Part shown: one piece after another, positions 8,216 to 16,970 of the stretch
Layout: each line of letters opens with the position of its first letter
Numbering within the stretch: the first letter of the stretch is position 1
Assembly: GCA_964631865.1 (NCBI GenBank)
Contig: CAZWAK010000015.1
Span: forward strand, 9,701 to 73,700
Source of the DNA: JAFDVL01 sp964631865
GTDB taxonomy: Bacteria > Acidobacteriota > Blastocatellia > RBC074
Direction of reading: 5' to 3'
DNA: 64,000 nucleotides
Position numbers and translations under genes: made by a program
Notes under the pieces: generated by a model
Told to the model about the DNA's origin: nothing
The model's input: only the letters and a program-made list of their open reading frames with translations
Databases searched by the model: none

Positions 8216-9640
8216 ATGAGCATCCATTTCTCCATTGACGAACTGCACCAACTTTATGCTTCCGGCGATGCGAAGCCGAGCGAAGTGATCGCTGCCGCAC
8301 TGGCGCGTATCGAACAAACGAACGAACGGCTCAACACCTTCATCACGATCAATAAAGACGCGGCTTTGCAGCAAGCACAGGCTGCCGACGCGAACATCAA
8401 AGACGCTCTCGCCACACAACCGCTCGCAGGCATTCCGGTCGCCGTCAAAGACAATATGTGTACGACGGGGCTGCGCACAACGTGCGGCTCGAAGATTCTC
8501 GGCAACTTCCTTCCGCCCTACACCGCGACCGCCGTTGCCAAGCTCGAAGCTGCGGGCGCGATCCTCGTCGGCAAAACGAATTGCGATGAATTTGCGATGG
8601 GGTCGTCGAATGAAAACTCGGCGTTCGGGCCAGTGCGCAATCCCGTCAATGAAGACTACGTGCCGGGCGGCAGTTCGGGCGGTTCTGCCGTCGCGGTCGC
8701 AGCGGATTTGTGTTCCGTGACGCTCGGTTCCGACACGGGCGGTTCGATTCGCCAACCCGCTTCGTTTTGCGGCGTCGTCGGATTGAAACCGACGTATGGT
8801 CGCGTGTCGCGCTACGGCCTTGTCGCGTTTGCATCATCGCTCGATCAAATTGGCCCATTTGGCAACAACGTCCGCGACGTCGCACGAACGCTCGGCGTGA
8901 TTGCGGGGCGAGATCGCTATGATGCGACATCCTCAAATCAACCTGTGCCGAATTTCGTGAATGCTTTGACTGGCGACATCAAAGGCTTGCGCATCGGCGT
9001 GCCGCCCGAATGCTTTGGCGAAGGGCTGGATGCGGAAGTCAAAGTGAGCGTCGAAGCCGCCATCCAGAAGCTCGCCGGACGCGGCGCGGAAATTGTCGAA
9101 GTCACATTGCCGCACTCGAAATATGTGGTTGCTGTTTACTACTTGATTGCGACCGCCGAAGCGTCATCGAACCTCGCGCGCTTCGATGGCGTGCGCTATG
9201 GCTATCGCTCCGCGACCGCGAAAACATTGGCTGAAATGTATCAGCACTCGCGCGACGAAGGTTTCGGCGCAGAAGTCAAACGCCGCATCATGCTCGGCAC
9301 ATTTGCGTTATCGTCGGGCTATTACGACGCCTATTACGAAAAAGCCCAGCGCGTCCGCACGATGCTGTGTCAGGACTTTGCCGCCGCGTTTGAGCAATGT
9401 GATGTGATTGCGACGCCGACCGCGCCGACGCCTGCTTTTAAGCTCGGCGAAAAAGTGGATGATCCGTTGGCGATGTATCTGGACGACATTTTCACGGTGA
9501 CGATCAACCTCGTCGGCGTGCCTGCGATCAGCGTTCCGTGCGGCACGTCGAGTGCGGGCTTGCCGATTGGCTTGCAGTTGATCGGGAATCATTTTGACGA
9601 AGCGCGGTTGCTGAATGCCGCGTATGCTTATGAAAATTGA
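8216..9640 (+). CDS. gatA: Asp-tRNA(Asn)/Glu-tRNA(Gln) amidotransferase subunit GatA
   Basis: The glutaminase/amidase subunit that supplies ammonia to amidate Glu-tRNA(Gln) or Asp-tRNA(Asn). 474 residues with the amidase-signature catalytic triad Lys78, cis-Ser153 (in GGSSGGS) and Ser177 (in GSDTGGS), all in the expected places. The C-terminus ends shortly after 'LLNAAYAYEN', a little shorter than many homologues but after the last conserved helix. gatB is not here, so the complex must be completed from elsewhere in the genome. Confidence 0.97.
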   Translation: MSIHFSIDELHQLYASGDAKPSEVIAAALARIEQTNERLNTFITINKDAALQQAQAADANIKDALATQPLAGIPVAVKDNMCTTGLRTTCGSKILGNFLPPYTATAVAKLEAAGAILVGKTNCDEFAMGSSNENSAFGPVRNPVNEDYVPGGSSGGSAVAVAADLCSVTLGSDTGGSIRQPASFCGVVGLKPTYGRVSRYGLVAFASSLDQIGPFGNNVRDVARTLGVIAGRDRYDATSSNQPVPNFVNALTGDIKGLRIGVPPECFGEGLDAEVKVSVEAAIQKLAGRGAEIVEVTLPHSKYVVAVYYLIATAEASSNLARFDGVRYGYRSATAKTLAEMYQHSRDEGFGAEVKRRIMLGTFALSSGYYDAYYEKAQRVRTMLCQDFAAAFEQCDVIATPTAPTPAFKLGEKVDDPLAMYLDDIFTVTINLVGVPAISVPCGTSSAGLPIGLQLIGNHFDEARLLNAAYAYEN

Positions 9641-9653
9641 ACCTACTACGACT

Positions 9654-10814
9654 ATGAAAACTCAACGCCGCGAATTTCTCAAAACTACTGGCCTTGCCAC
9701 TTTGTCTCTTGCTATGCCCGCTGCTGCCAAATCGAATGAACTGCTCGTCTATGTCGGCACGTACACGAACAAAGGCACGAGCGAGGGCATTTACGTTTGC
9801 AAACTGAATTTGGCGACAGGCGCGCTGACAAAATTCAGCTCAATCAAATCCGACAATCCGGCGTTTCTCGCGCTGGATCGCAAGCGCAGGTTTCTCTATG
9901 CCGCGAATGAAATCGGCGAGTTTGCGGGCAAAAAATCCGGCGCGGTCAGCGCGTTTGCCATCAACCAGAAAACCGGCGAACTCACGTTCCTCAATCAGCA
10001 GGCGACGAACAGCCCGGGGCCGTGCAGCGTCATTGTGGACAAAACCGGCAAATGCGTGCTGACCGCGAATTATTCGGGCGGCAGCATCACGGCGTTTCCG
10101 GTCAAGCCCGACGGCAGCTTGAGCGAGGCGAGTGATCTCGTTCAGCATCAAGGCTCCAGCGTGAACCCAGATCGGCAGAAAGAGCCGCATGCGCACACGA
10201 TCATCATTGACGACAGCAATCGCTTTGCGTTTTGCGCGGACTTGGGAATGGACAAGGTGATGATTTACAAACTTGATGCGAGGCGCGGCAAGTTGACGCC
10301 GAATACGCAGGCTTTCGCGCCCGTCAAATCTGGGGCTGGGCCGCGTCATTTCAAGCTTCATCCGAACAACAAATTTGCCTACGTCATCAATGAATTGGAT
10401 TCGACGGTCACGGCCTTTGCGTATGACAAGACGCAAGGCACGCTGAAAGAAATCCAAACGATTCCCACGTTGCCGGGCGATTTTACAGGGATGAATTACT
10501 GCGCCGACATTCACGTGCATCCTTCCGGCAAATTCCTGTACGGCTCCAATCGCGGGCACGACAGCATCGTCGCGTTTGCGGTGGATGGCGCGACAGGCAG
10601 GCTGAGCGTCGTTCAGCATCAAGCGACGGGTGGCAAATGGCCGCGCAATTTCGCGGTTGATCCGACCGGGCAATTTTTATTGGTCGCCAATCAGAACACG
10701 GACAACATTGTGGTCTTTCGTCTGAACCAACAAAACGGTCAGCTCACGCCCACCGGGCACACGCTGGAACTCCCCCTGCCGGTCTGCCTGAAACTGATCC
10801 CGAGTTTTTCCTGA
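9654..10814 (+). CDS. Lactonase family (6-phosphogluconolactonase-like) beta-propeller protein
   Basis: A 386-residue protein with a twin-arginine-like signal (MKTQRREFLKTTGLATLSLA) and a run of propeller repeats, for example 'LLVYVGTYTNKGTSEGIYV', 'CSVIVDKTGKCVLTANYSGGS', 'PRHFKLHPNNKFAYVINE', 'IHVHPSGKFLYGSNRGHDSI' and 'RNFAVDPTGQFLLVANQNTDNI'. This is the YbhE/Pgl seven-bladed lactonase family (PF10282). In E. coli the cytoplasmic YbhE hydrolyses 6-phosphogluconolactone; here export is likely, so the substrate may differ. The start at 9654 is chosen because the Tat motif begins there, 13 bases after gatA. Confidence 0.85.
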   Translation: MKTQRREFLKTTGLATLSLAMPAAAKSNELLVYVGTYTNKGTSEGIYVCKLNLATGALTKFSSIKSDNPAFLALDRKRRFLYAANEIGEFAGKKSGAVSAFAINQKTGELTFLNQQATNSPGPCSVIVDKTGKCVLTANYSGGSITAFPVKPDGSLSEASDLVQHQGSSVNPDRQKEPHAHTIIIDDSNRFAFCADLGMDKVMIYKLDARRGKLTPNTQAFAPVKSGAGPRHFKLHPNNKFAYVINELDSTVTAFAYDKTQGTLKEIQTIPTLPGDFTGMNYCADIHVHPSGKFLYGSNRGHDSIVAFAVDGATGRLSVVQHQATGGKWPRNFAVDPTGQFLLVANQNTDNIVVFRLNQQNGQLTPTGHTLELPLPVCLKLIPSFS

Positions 10815-10863
10815 GACCTCTTCTGCTTTGCAAAAATATAGCGAAAGGATGTTAACTTATCAC

Positions 10864-10892
10864 TTGACTCCCTTCGGCGCTGTGTGTATTCT
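10864..10892 (+). promoter_or_regulatory. Candidate sigma-70 promoter
   Basis: TTGACT (10864-10869), a 17-base spacer, and TATTCT (10887-10892). Both hexamers are one or two bases off consensus and the spacing is ideal. It would read towards the polysaccharide locus with a leader of over 700 nt. Sequence match only. Confidence 0.35.
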
Positions 10893-11522
10893 CCCCCTCG
10901 CTAGGCTAACTAATCTTTGTTTAAGAAAAGTGATTGTTAGACAATTACTCATTCTGGCTGAGAAGTACAGACTATAGTGACTTTAGAATGGGCAGTTCCT
11001 TGTGAGCTAACCTGGCGAAAGCAAAGTTGCTATATTCGCAGTTTCCAGACACTGGTGGCGTGGTACTGCGGATTGCTAGTCACACCACTTCGTGCTCAAG
11101 AAAACAGGCGTTTCTTTAGCAGAGCAAGGTGCTGGGAGTTTTCTTGAAAATTAAGCAAGAAACCCCTAAGCATTTGTAACGTTGGTATAAGAAACCAACC
11201 CTCAATTCCTGAGTTGTACCCGGCAGCAACTTAGTATTCCCCCATATTACTGTTTCGTTACCTTTCGGAGTGCCCCAGTACTCCTTCCTTGGTGTTTCTA
11301 CTGTAAAGCGCAAGGAATCGCGATTTTTTTGGGGACTGTTCGGAAAGCGAACTACACGGTCAGGTGTACGTGTATGCCATTTGCCCCAGCAACAAAATGT
11401 CTAAAAGGCACTCACAAAATGCTTCTATCTCTCAGGGCGAAGTTCTGTCGTTTTTTTCCTGTAGTTAGTCGCGCTTTGCATTGCGCTGAAAAAAAGTCGT
11501 TGCAAGGCAACGGAGGCTGTGT

Positions 11523-11538
11523 TGGCACGAACATTATT
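11523..11538 (+). promoter_or_regulatory. Partial sigma-54-like element
   Basis: TGGCACG (11523-11529) matches the -24 half of the sigma-54 consensus exactly. At the right distance the -12 half is TTATT instead of TTGCW, losing the conserved GC. It lies about 70 bases upstream of the first small ORF of the locus. A weak candidate. Confidence 0.2.
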
Positions 11539-11607
11539 GAGGCCCGGCAGCGGTAGAAGAGAACGCTCCTGGCAACGCTAGAGCGAAGGACATCAGGTGG
11601 AACCCTT

Positions 11608-11817
11608 ATGTTGTTATTGATCACTCAGCAAGAGCCTTTCCTGCTGCTGTTATTGGGAATTTTATTGCTGTGTGTGGCGGCAGGGCTGGAGCGGAATCGG
11701 CTGAGTTGGATGAAAAGCAAATTCGTCGGGAAGGGACTCGAGGCTCGGTCATTGCTATCGCACAAACGAGTCTCCCCAACCATTAACTATCATCGAGGTC
11801 GCAATGGGAAATATTAG
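11608..11817 (+). CDS. Small putative membrane protein, overlaps wzz-like gene
   Basis: A 69-residue frame beginning with ATG eight bases after AGGTGG. Residues 10-26 are almost purely hydrophobic (LLLLLGILLLCVAAG), followed by a basic, soluble tail. Its last 14 bases overlap the start of the co-polymerase gene at 11804, which suggests translational coupling. I do not recognise a family. It could be a real one-helix protein or a spurious frame; the good ribosome binding site and the overlap argue mildly for real. Confidence 0.4.
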   Translation: MLLLITQQEPFLLLLLGILLLCVAAGLERNRLSWMKSKFVGKGLEARSLLSHKRVSPTINYHRGRNGKY

Positions 11818-13366
11818 ACCACGCAAAATAAGTGAATTAGCGGCTGTTATCTGGCAGCGTAAAGGCGTCATTATTTTAGTGACGACAGCAATGTTGCTCG
11901 CAACAATACTCATCGTCAAACGGATCCCGGATACCTACGAATCACGCGGACTTGTGATTGTTTCTGCCGCTGCTGCGGACTCGCCCGTGGTGACTTCACA
12001 AATCACGGCAGCTTCTCAGCAACTAACCAGTCAGCATCAACTCACCGCACTGGTGCGCAAATACTCATTGTACCCGGCCCTGAAAGACGAAGATGCCATT
12101 CAGGTCTTGGGCAAAGCGATTAAGACGGAAGTCAAGCAGCGGGGCTATTATCCCGATGGCCCGGAATCCTTCAAAGTTTCATATCGCCACCCCGATCCTA
12201 AACTGGCGCAGCAGGTTGTGAGTGAGTTGGTCGAGGTATTCAATCAATCCAATGAAACAACGAAAAAACAAGCAGGGCAGGAACTGAACAAACTGGGGCA
12301 GGAGTTGACAGAAGTGGAAACCCAGCTTCAGAAATTAGCCGCTTTGGCCAAACAAGAGGAGCGCCTGCTGCAAAGTGGGCCGAAAGTCGTTACGGATTCT
12401 ACGGCGGTCCATACGCAACGGATCACAACCATTGAGGCAATTGGAAGTTTGACCGATAAACAATTTAGTCTGGAACAGCAAATTGCAGCTCTCAAGAAAC
12501 AAATTGCCGACCAGGAAAAACTGGTGAAACAGACCGCTCCCCCCAGCCCTTCAAAAAGTGCGCAAGGGCCGCTGTTGGTACGCAAAGCCGAATTAGAAGC
12601 TCAACTCAAGGAGTACGCGAAGCAATACACGGCCAAAAACCCGAAAGTGATTACCGCACAAACGGCATTGGCGGAGGTCAATCGCCAATTGGCGGCTTTG
12701 GAAGCGACACCCGATGGCGAGTTCTCCGCCGCCGCCTCGTTAGAAGCACAGGAACTACGAGCGTATCGGCGAGACTTAAATCGGCTCGAAGCCGACTTGG
12801 AGATCACCCGTCGTGAGTTGACGCGCAAACAGGAGTTCCTGGCCAAGTTGCCGTCGGTAGACCCTAACGCTGTATACACGAAACCAGATACGACAACACC
12901 GACTGAGCAGCCTGCGAATCTTGAGGGAGCCGTTTATGCCAACCTCAGTGAACGCTATCGAACCTTGCTGGCACGGCGCGAGGGGTTGCAGAAAATTGTG
13001 ACTGGAACGGGCGTGTTTCAGGTTCTGGATTATCCGGTTCTGGCACAAGTTCCAGTCGGCCCAAACCGTCTGCTCTTCAAATTATTAGGCGCGGCTTTGG
13101 GATTGCTGATCGGGCTGGCCGTTGCTTTGGCGCTTGAATTGCCCCGCTTGACCCGGATTCAGGATGAGCGAGACGTAGATTACCTGTTAGGCGCTCCGGT
13201 CTTAGCCTTGATTCCTGAGACGTTAACTCCTGCCGAAAGCACGCGCGTGCAGCGCCTGCATTTGGCCCGCGGAGTTTTGGTGCTGATGTTGGTGGGAGGG
13301 CTGATCCCGGCAGTTTATTTTTTACTTAAGGGCATCGGCGTCCTCCAAATGTTGGGCGGGCGCTAA
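11804..13366 (+). CDS. Wzz/GumC-type polysaccharide chain-length (co-polymerase) protein
   Basis: A 520-residue inner-membrane protein that controls polymer length and links the kinase to the exporter. Layout: TM1 at about 22-40 ('GVIILVTTAMLLATILIV'); periplasmic Wzz domain; long coiled coil (about 145-350, with repeated 'QEL.KL..EL..VE.QL' heptads); TM2 near 425-445 ('LLGAALGLLIGLAVALAL'); a cytoplasmic tail; and a third hydrophobic segment near the C-terminus ('GVLVLMLVGGLIPAVYFLL'). There is no fused kinase domain; the partner ATPase is the next gene, 26 bases on. Confidence 0.88.
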   Translation: MGNIRPRKISELAAVIWQRKGVIILVTTAMLLATILIVKRIPDTYESRGLVIVSAAAADSPVVTSQITAASQQLTSQHQLTALVRKYSLYPALKDEDAIQVLGKAIKTEVKQRGYYPDGPESFKVSYRHPDPKLAQQVVSELVEVFNQSNETTKKQAGQELNKLGQELTEVETQLQKLAALAKQEERLLQSGPKVVTDSTAVHTQRITTIEAIGSLTDKQFSLEQQIAALKKQIADQEKLVKQTAPPSPSKSAQGPLLVRKAELEAQLKEYAKQYTAKNPKVITAQTALAEVNRQLAALEATPDGEFSAAASLEAQELRAYRRDLNRLEADLEITRRELTRKQEFLAKLPSVDPNAVYTKPDTTTPTEQPANLEGAVYANLSERYRTLLARREGLQKIVTGTGVFQVLDYPVLAQVPVGPNRLLFKLLGAALGLLIGLAVALALELPRLTRIQDERDVDYLLGAPVLALIPETLTPAESTRVQRLHLARGVLVLMLVGGLIPAVYFLLKGIGVLQMLGGR

Positions 13367-13392
13367 TTTTATGACTTCGAAGGAGATCTGAA

Positions 13393-14292
13393 ATGGGTAA
13401 GGTTTTTGAGGCAGTCAGCAATAATGAGGACGAATCTCTATCTGAGCCAGACGTGGAAGCGCAAGAACAGGAGCATCCGCACAATGAGCAAGGCACCTTT
13501 TTGGCCCGCACCAATGGTCGCATGCTGGAACCTGTGGAAAAAATCAATCTGAAACGTGCTCCCTCCACTGCGCTGGCTGAAAAAGACCGGTTCCGGTTGG
13601 ACGAATTCGCCCTCGTGCGCAAAGCGTTGGCTCGGACCCGGGCGGTCACGCTTGATCCTGATCGCCTGGCGCCCCACTTGGTGACGTTGCAGGAACTGCC
13701 CTCGCCCGAAGCCGAGCAGCAATATCGCCGTCTTGCTGTCGGGTTGATTACGGCGGCGATGGATCGGCCTTTCAAGCGCATTTTGTTCACCTCCGCACAG
13801 CACGGGGAGGGACGCACGTCGGTCATGCTGAATCTCGCCGGCACGCTGGCCCGCGCCCGCAAGCGCGTGCTTGTCATTGAGACAGACCTCACGCGCCCGT
13901 CTGTGATGCGTTTGCTGGGGTTGGAGTCTGAAGTCGGAATAGCAGAAGTGTTCACCGATAATGCGCGCCTCGATGAGGCCGCTGTTACGATTCAGCCCTT
14001 CGGCATCACCGTTCTGGTCACGCGGGAAGCGATTGACAACCCGGCAGAAATTCTCGCTTCCAATGAATTCCGTGAACTGCTCAATCTGTTCGAGCAGGAC
14101 TTCGATTTTATTCTCTTTGACTCGCCCCCTTTGTTGGATTCCGCCGATGCCAATTTGCTGACGCGCATGGTGGATACAACGTTGTTAGTGATTCGCCCCG
14201 GCAAAACGAGTACCGCGCAAATGGCCCAGGCCGTCGCGTTGCTCGACCGGGAAGACATCTCCGGGGTGGTAATGAACCGTGTCCCGCATTGA
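13393..14292 (+). CDS. CpsD/CapB-like (BY-kinase family) ATPase with altered Walker A
   Basis: A 299-residue MinD-like ATPase of the bacterial tyrosine kinase family that partners Wzz-type co-polymerases. Walker A is 'SAQHGEGRTS', with Arg141 where the family has the catalytic Lys; Walker A' is 'VLVIETDLTRP' and Walker B 'ILFDSPP'. The N-terminal 110 residues are an acidic, probably flexible region. The C-terminus ends at 'MNRVPH' and has no tyrosine cluster. So tyrosine autokinase activity is doubtful; it may act as a structural or weakly hydrolysing partner. AAGGAG stands eight bases before the start. Confidence 0.85.
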   Translation: MGKVFEAVSNNEDESLSEPDVEAQEQEHPHNEQGTFLARTNGRMLEPVEKINLKRAPSTALAEKDRFRLDEFALVRKALARTRAVTLDPDRLAPHLVTLQELPSPEAEQQYRRLAVGLITAAMDRPFKRILFTSAQHGEGRTSVMLNLAGTLARARKRVLVIETDLTRPSVMRLLGLESEVGIAEVFTDNARLDEAAVTIQPFGITVLVTREAIDNPAEILASNEFRELLNLFEQDFDFILFDSPPLLDSADANLLTRMVDTTLLVIRPGKTSTAQMAQAVALLDREDISGVVMNRVPH

Positions 14293-14347
14293 TGAGAGGC
14301 TGCCCCGCCCCATCATCGTGCATTACCCGAAGCATTGAGGAGACGTT

Positions 14348-15154
14348 ATGAATAAGCATCTTTGTCCCGCGAGTTGCTGCGTGCCTCGCCTAATCCTGAC
14401 CAGCTTGATCGTTGCCTTGGTGGTTTGTCTCAGCCTGTCCGTTAGGGCGCAACAGACCGCCACGCTGACCAAAGAAAAATCTACCGCGATCAAAACCGAA
14501 GGCACTCAACCACCTGCGCAGGCGGGAGTTTCTGAGGAGCAGGTGTTTCAAAACGCCTATCGCAAGTTTTACGAAAGCTACAAGCTTGGCCCGAACGACG
14601 AACTGGCCATCCGCGTGCAAGGCGAGCCGGAATACTCACTGGAAAAAGTCAAAATCTCGCCCGTTGGTCGCATCTATCATCCGCTCCTCGGCGATGTCGA
14701 AGTCGCCGGGCGAACCGTTCAGCAATTGACCGAGGAACTGGCCAAAGAACTGACCGAATACCTGCTGAACCCGAAGGTGAGCATTTCGCTCCTGGAAACC
14801 AGAAGCGCCAAGGTCGGCGTGCTGGGCGAAGTGGTGAATCCGGGCATCCTCGTGATGGCGGAGCCGATGCGCGTGCTGGACGCGATCAAGGCGGCGGGCG
14901 GCTTTAGCGACTTAGGCAGCAAATCCAATGTCATTGTCTATTCGCAGGCCGAAAATGGTGCCATTAGCAAGCGTCAAGTGAACATCGCCAAGCTGCTGGA
15001 CGGCAAAACCTCGGCGCAGGAAAACGTTGAGTTGCATCCGGGCGACACGGTCGAGGTGCAAGGCAATGCCAAGAAAAAGGTCGGCGTCATCATGTCCCTC
15101 ACCGGCCTCAGCAATTTTATGAATGTGGTGGGGCGCGGAGGCGGAGGGCGCTGA
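14348..15154 (+). CDS. Wza-like polysaccharide export protein
   Basis: A 268-residue outer-membrane/periplasmic exporter component. A signal peptide ends near residue 36 ('VRAQQ'). A Poly_export domain follows ('YKLGPNDELAIRVQGEPEYS', 'VSPVGRIYHPLLGDVEVAG'), then one SLBB domain ('VGVLGEVVNPGILVM', 'VLDAIKAAGGFSDLGSKSNV') and a short tail ending GRGGGGR. There is no clear lipobox, so lipid anchoring is uncertain. Shorter than E. coli Wza, as in many single-SLBB exporters. With the Wzz and CpsD-like genes it forms the standard secretion trio. Confidence 0.9.
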   Translation: MNKHLCPASCCVPRLILTSLIVALVVCLSLSVRAQQTATLTKEKSTAIKTEGTQPPAQAGVSEEQVFQNAYRKFYESYKLGPNDELAIRVQGEPEYSLEKVKISPVGRIYHPLLGDVEVAGRTVQQLTEELAKELTEYLLNPKVSISLLETRSAKVGVLGEVVNPGILVMAEPMRVLDAIKAAGGFSDLGSKSNVIVYSQAENGAISKRQVNIAKLLDGKTSAQENVELHPGDTVEVQGNAKKKVGVIMSLTGLSNFMNVVGRGGGGR

Positions 15155-15178
15155 AGAGTTTACGAAGGGAGGTTAGCA

Positions 15179-15643
15179 ATGAATCTACAAGGTGAGAATG
15201 GCTCCTCGAATCTACCGGGCTTGAATGGCTCCTCCTCGTTGGTGGATTCGCCTCACCATCAGCTCGAGACGGCTATGAATTCTACGGACGCAGAGTTGGG
15301 TGAACACCATATCCGGGACGGGTTTGCCCGGCACACCCCGCTTTCAATCTTCGTGCGCGAACGCCTGACCGAACTGGGCATGAAGCAGGCCGATTTCTGC
15401 CGCCTGAACATGTTTGATCAAGGCATGCTCTCGCGCATTCAGAACTCGATGGTCTTCAACCTGAATCTGGAAAGCGCCCTGCGCTTGGCGATTGGCCTGC
15501 GAGTTTCGCCCCTCAAAATTCTCGAATTGATTGAACGCCCGGACTTACACCAATTGATCCTGGGGGCGTATGCCCATGAGTTGCCCGAACTGGCGACGTT
15601 GTCATCGCACCCGAACCCACAAATCCCCCGAAACGCCCCATAA
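15179..15643 (+). CDS. XRE-like helix-turn-helix protein
   Basis: A 154-residue protein with GGGAGG just upstream of its ATG. The N-terminal 50 residues are low-complexity (Gly/Ser/Asn). Residues about 57-125 look like a Cro/C1-type helix-turn-helix: 'FVRERLTELGMKQADFCRL' then 'QGMLSRIQNS' as recognition helix, then 'LESALRLAIGLRVSPLKIL'. It lies inside the locus between the exporter and the first glycosyltransferase, co-directional and tightly spaced, so a local regulator is likely. The family assignment rests on pattern only. Confidence 0.65.
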   Translation: MNLQGENGSSNLPGLNGSSSLVDSPHHQLETAMNSTDAELGEHHIRDGFARHTPLSIFVRERLTELGMKQADFCRLNMFDQGMLSRIQNSMVFNLNLESALRLAIGLRVSPLKILELIERPDLHQLILGAYAHELPELATLSSHPNPQIPRNAP

Positions 15644-15665
15644 CCTACGAATGGAGAGTCACCAG

Positions 15666-16916
15666 ATGGTAGCAGAAATCGTTTTCCTCACTGCGATTGC
15701 GTTGATTATCTATAGTTATATTGGGTACCCAATAGTTTTGTTTGTCCTGAGTTCCTTGTTCTCGCGGCAAACACGGCGTGCCGACATCACCCCACGGGTC
15801 TCGCTCATTATTACGGCGCGCAACGAAGAGAAGGATATTCGAGCCAAACTCGAAAATGCCCTCGACATGGATTACCCAGAGGAATTGTATGAAATCATTG
15901 TCGCGTCGGATTGTTCGACCGACCGCACCGACGACATTGTCCGCAGCTTTGCTGACCGGGGGGTCATTCTTTATCGAGAAGACCGTCACTACGGCAAAAC
16001 TATCACGCAAAATCACGCGGTCAAACACTCGACCGGTGAAATCCTGGTGTTCTCGGACGCCACCACGATTTACGAAAAACACGCCTTGCGCGCCATTGTG
16101 CGGCAATTTGCTGACCCACAAGTCGGCTGCGTGGCGGGGCAATTGATTTACATAGACCCGAATTCGACCACCGTTGGCAAAGGCTGTAGTTCGTATTGGA
16201 ACTACGAAAAACTCATCAAGCATTTCGAGAGCAGGCTGGGGTCGTTGATTGGCGTCAGCGGTTGTTTATATGCCGTGCGGCGAAGCTGCCAGGTGCGCCT
16301 GCGCGATGACATGATTGACGATTTCGTCATCGCCTCGGAAATCCGCGGGATGGGTTTGCGCACCGTGTACGAGCCGGAAGCGATGGCCTTCGAGGACACC
16401 AACAAAGGCTACCGCGACGAATTCAAAATGCGCGTGCGCATCGTCAAACAAACCCTCAACGCCATCTGGCGCTATCGCTCGTTGATGAAGGGGCACGAAG
16501 ACGGCAGCTATGCCTTTCAAATGATCTCGCACAAGGTCATGCGCTATCTCGTGCCATTTTTCCTGCTCGCGGTTTTGATCTCCAACTGTTTTCTGGTGGA
16601 GCCGAATGATCTGCTCGCACTCTTTGAGCGCCGTTGGGACTGGCCGACAGCGGACACATTCTGGCCGCAGCTATTGACGCTCAGCCTCGTGGGGCAAGTG
16701 CTCTTCTATTTGGCTGCCGCATTTGGCTACGTGCTCAACCGCTTGGGGATCAAACGACTTGGCCCGCTCGCGTTGCCGGTTTACTTCGTGCTGGTCAATT
16801 TGGCCGTCCTGTTTGCGATGGTGAAATCGGTGGGCGGCGAGAACTACGTTGTGTGGGAACCAAACCGGGACGCCGAAACGGCCAAGATGGACAATCTTCA
16901 CCCGATGCGGGGGTAA
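15666..16916 (+). CDS. Family 2 glycosyltransferase, membrane-bound
   Basis: A 416-residue processive-type GT2. One N-terminal TM (about 3-30), then the GT-A domain with 'VSLIITARNEEKDI', 'IVASDCSTDRTDDIV', the 'SDATTIY' metal site (DxD variant), 'ISGCLYAVRR' and 'DDFVIASEIRGMG', and a 'RIVKQTLNAIWRY' segment in place of QxxRW. Three more TMs end the protein. The sugar donor is unknown. The ATG at 15666 is preferred because GGAG lies nine bases upstream; an in-frame ATG at 15651 is the alternative. Confidence 0.88.
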   Translation: MVAEIVFLTAIALIIYSYIGYPIVLFVLSSLFSRQTRRADITPRVSLIITARNEEKDIRAKLENALDMDYPEELYEIIVASDCSTDRTDDIVRSFADRGVILYREDRHYGKTITQNHAVKHSTGEILVFSDATTIYEKHALRAIVRQFADPQVGCVAGQLIYIDPNSTTVGKGCSSYWNYEKLIKHFESRLGSLIGVSGCLYAVRRSCQVRLRDDMIDDFVIASEIRGMGLRTVYEPEAMAFEDTNKGYRDEFKMRVRIVKQTLNAIWRYRSLMKGHEDGSYAFQMISHKVMRYLVPFFLLAVLISNCFLVEPNDLLALFERRWDWPTADTFWPQLLTLSLVGQVLFYLAAAFGYVLNRLGIKRLGPLALPVYFVLVNLAVLFAMVKSVGGENYVVWEPNRDAETAKMDNLHPMRG

Positions 16917-16970
16917 AAGAGGGTTGGCGATGGAAACAGGGGGCGACCTGAAAGCGGGAGTTTTGTTGTA

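Larger units (their letters stand above)
10815..11607. other. Long intergenic region before the exopolysaccharide locus
   Basis: 793 bases with no convincing gene on either strand; the only frames are short and have no recognisable protein. It is more AT-rich than the flanks and marks the border between the housekeeping and polysaccharide blocks, so a promoter and a long leader are expected here. Two promoter-like elements (10864-10892, 11523-11538) are listed separately. I looked for known riboswitch cores, including c-di-GMP types, and could not match one. Confidence 0.6.

Noticed and set aside
10981..11100. c-di-GMP riboswitch near GGCGAAAGCAAAGTTGC
   Set aside because: The conserved GEMM core residues and the tetraloop receptor pairing could not be found.
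11116..11313. 65-residue minus-strand frame in the leader region
   Set aside because: No ribosome binding site, no recognisable sequence, and isolated in a non-coding stretch.
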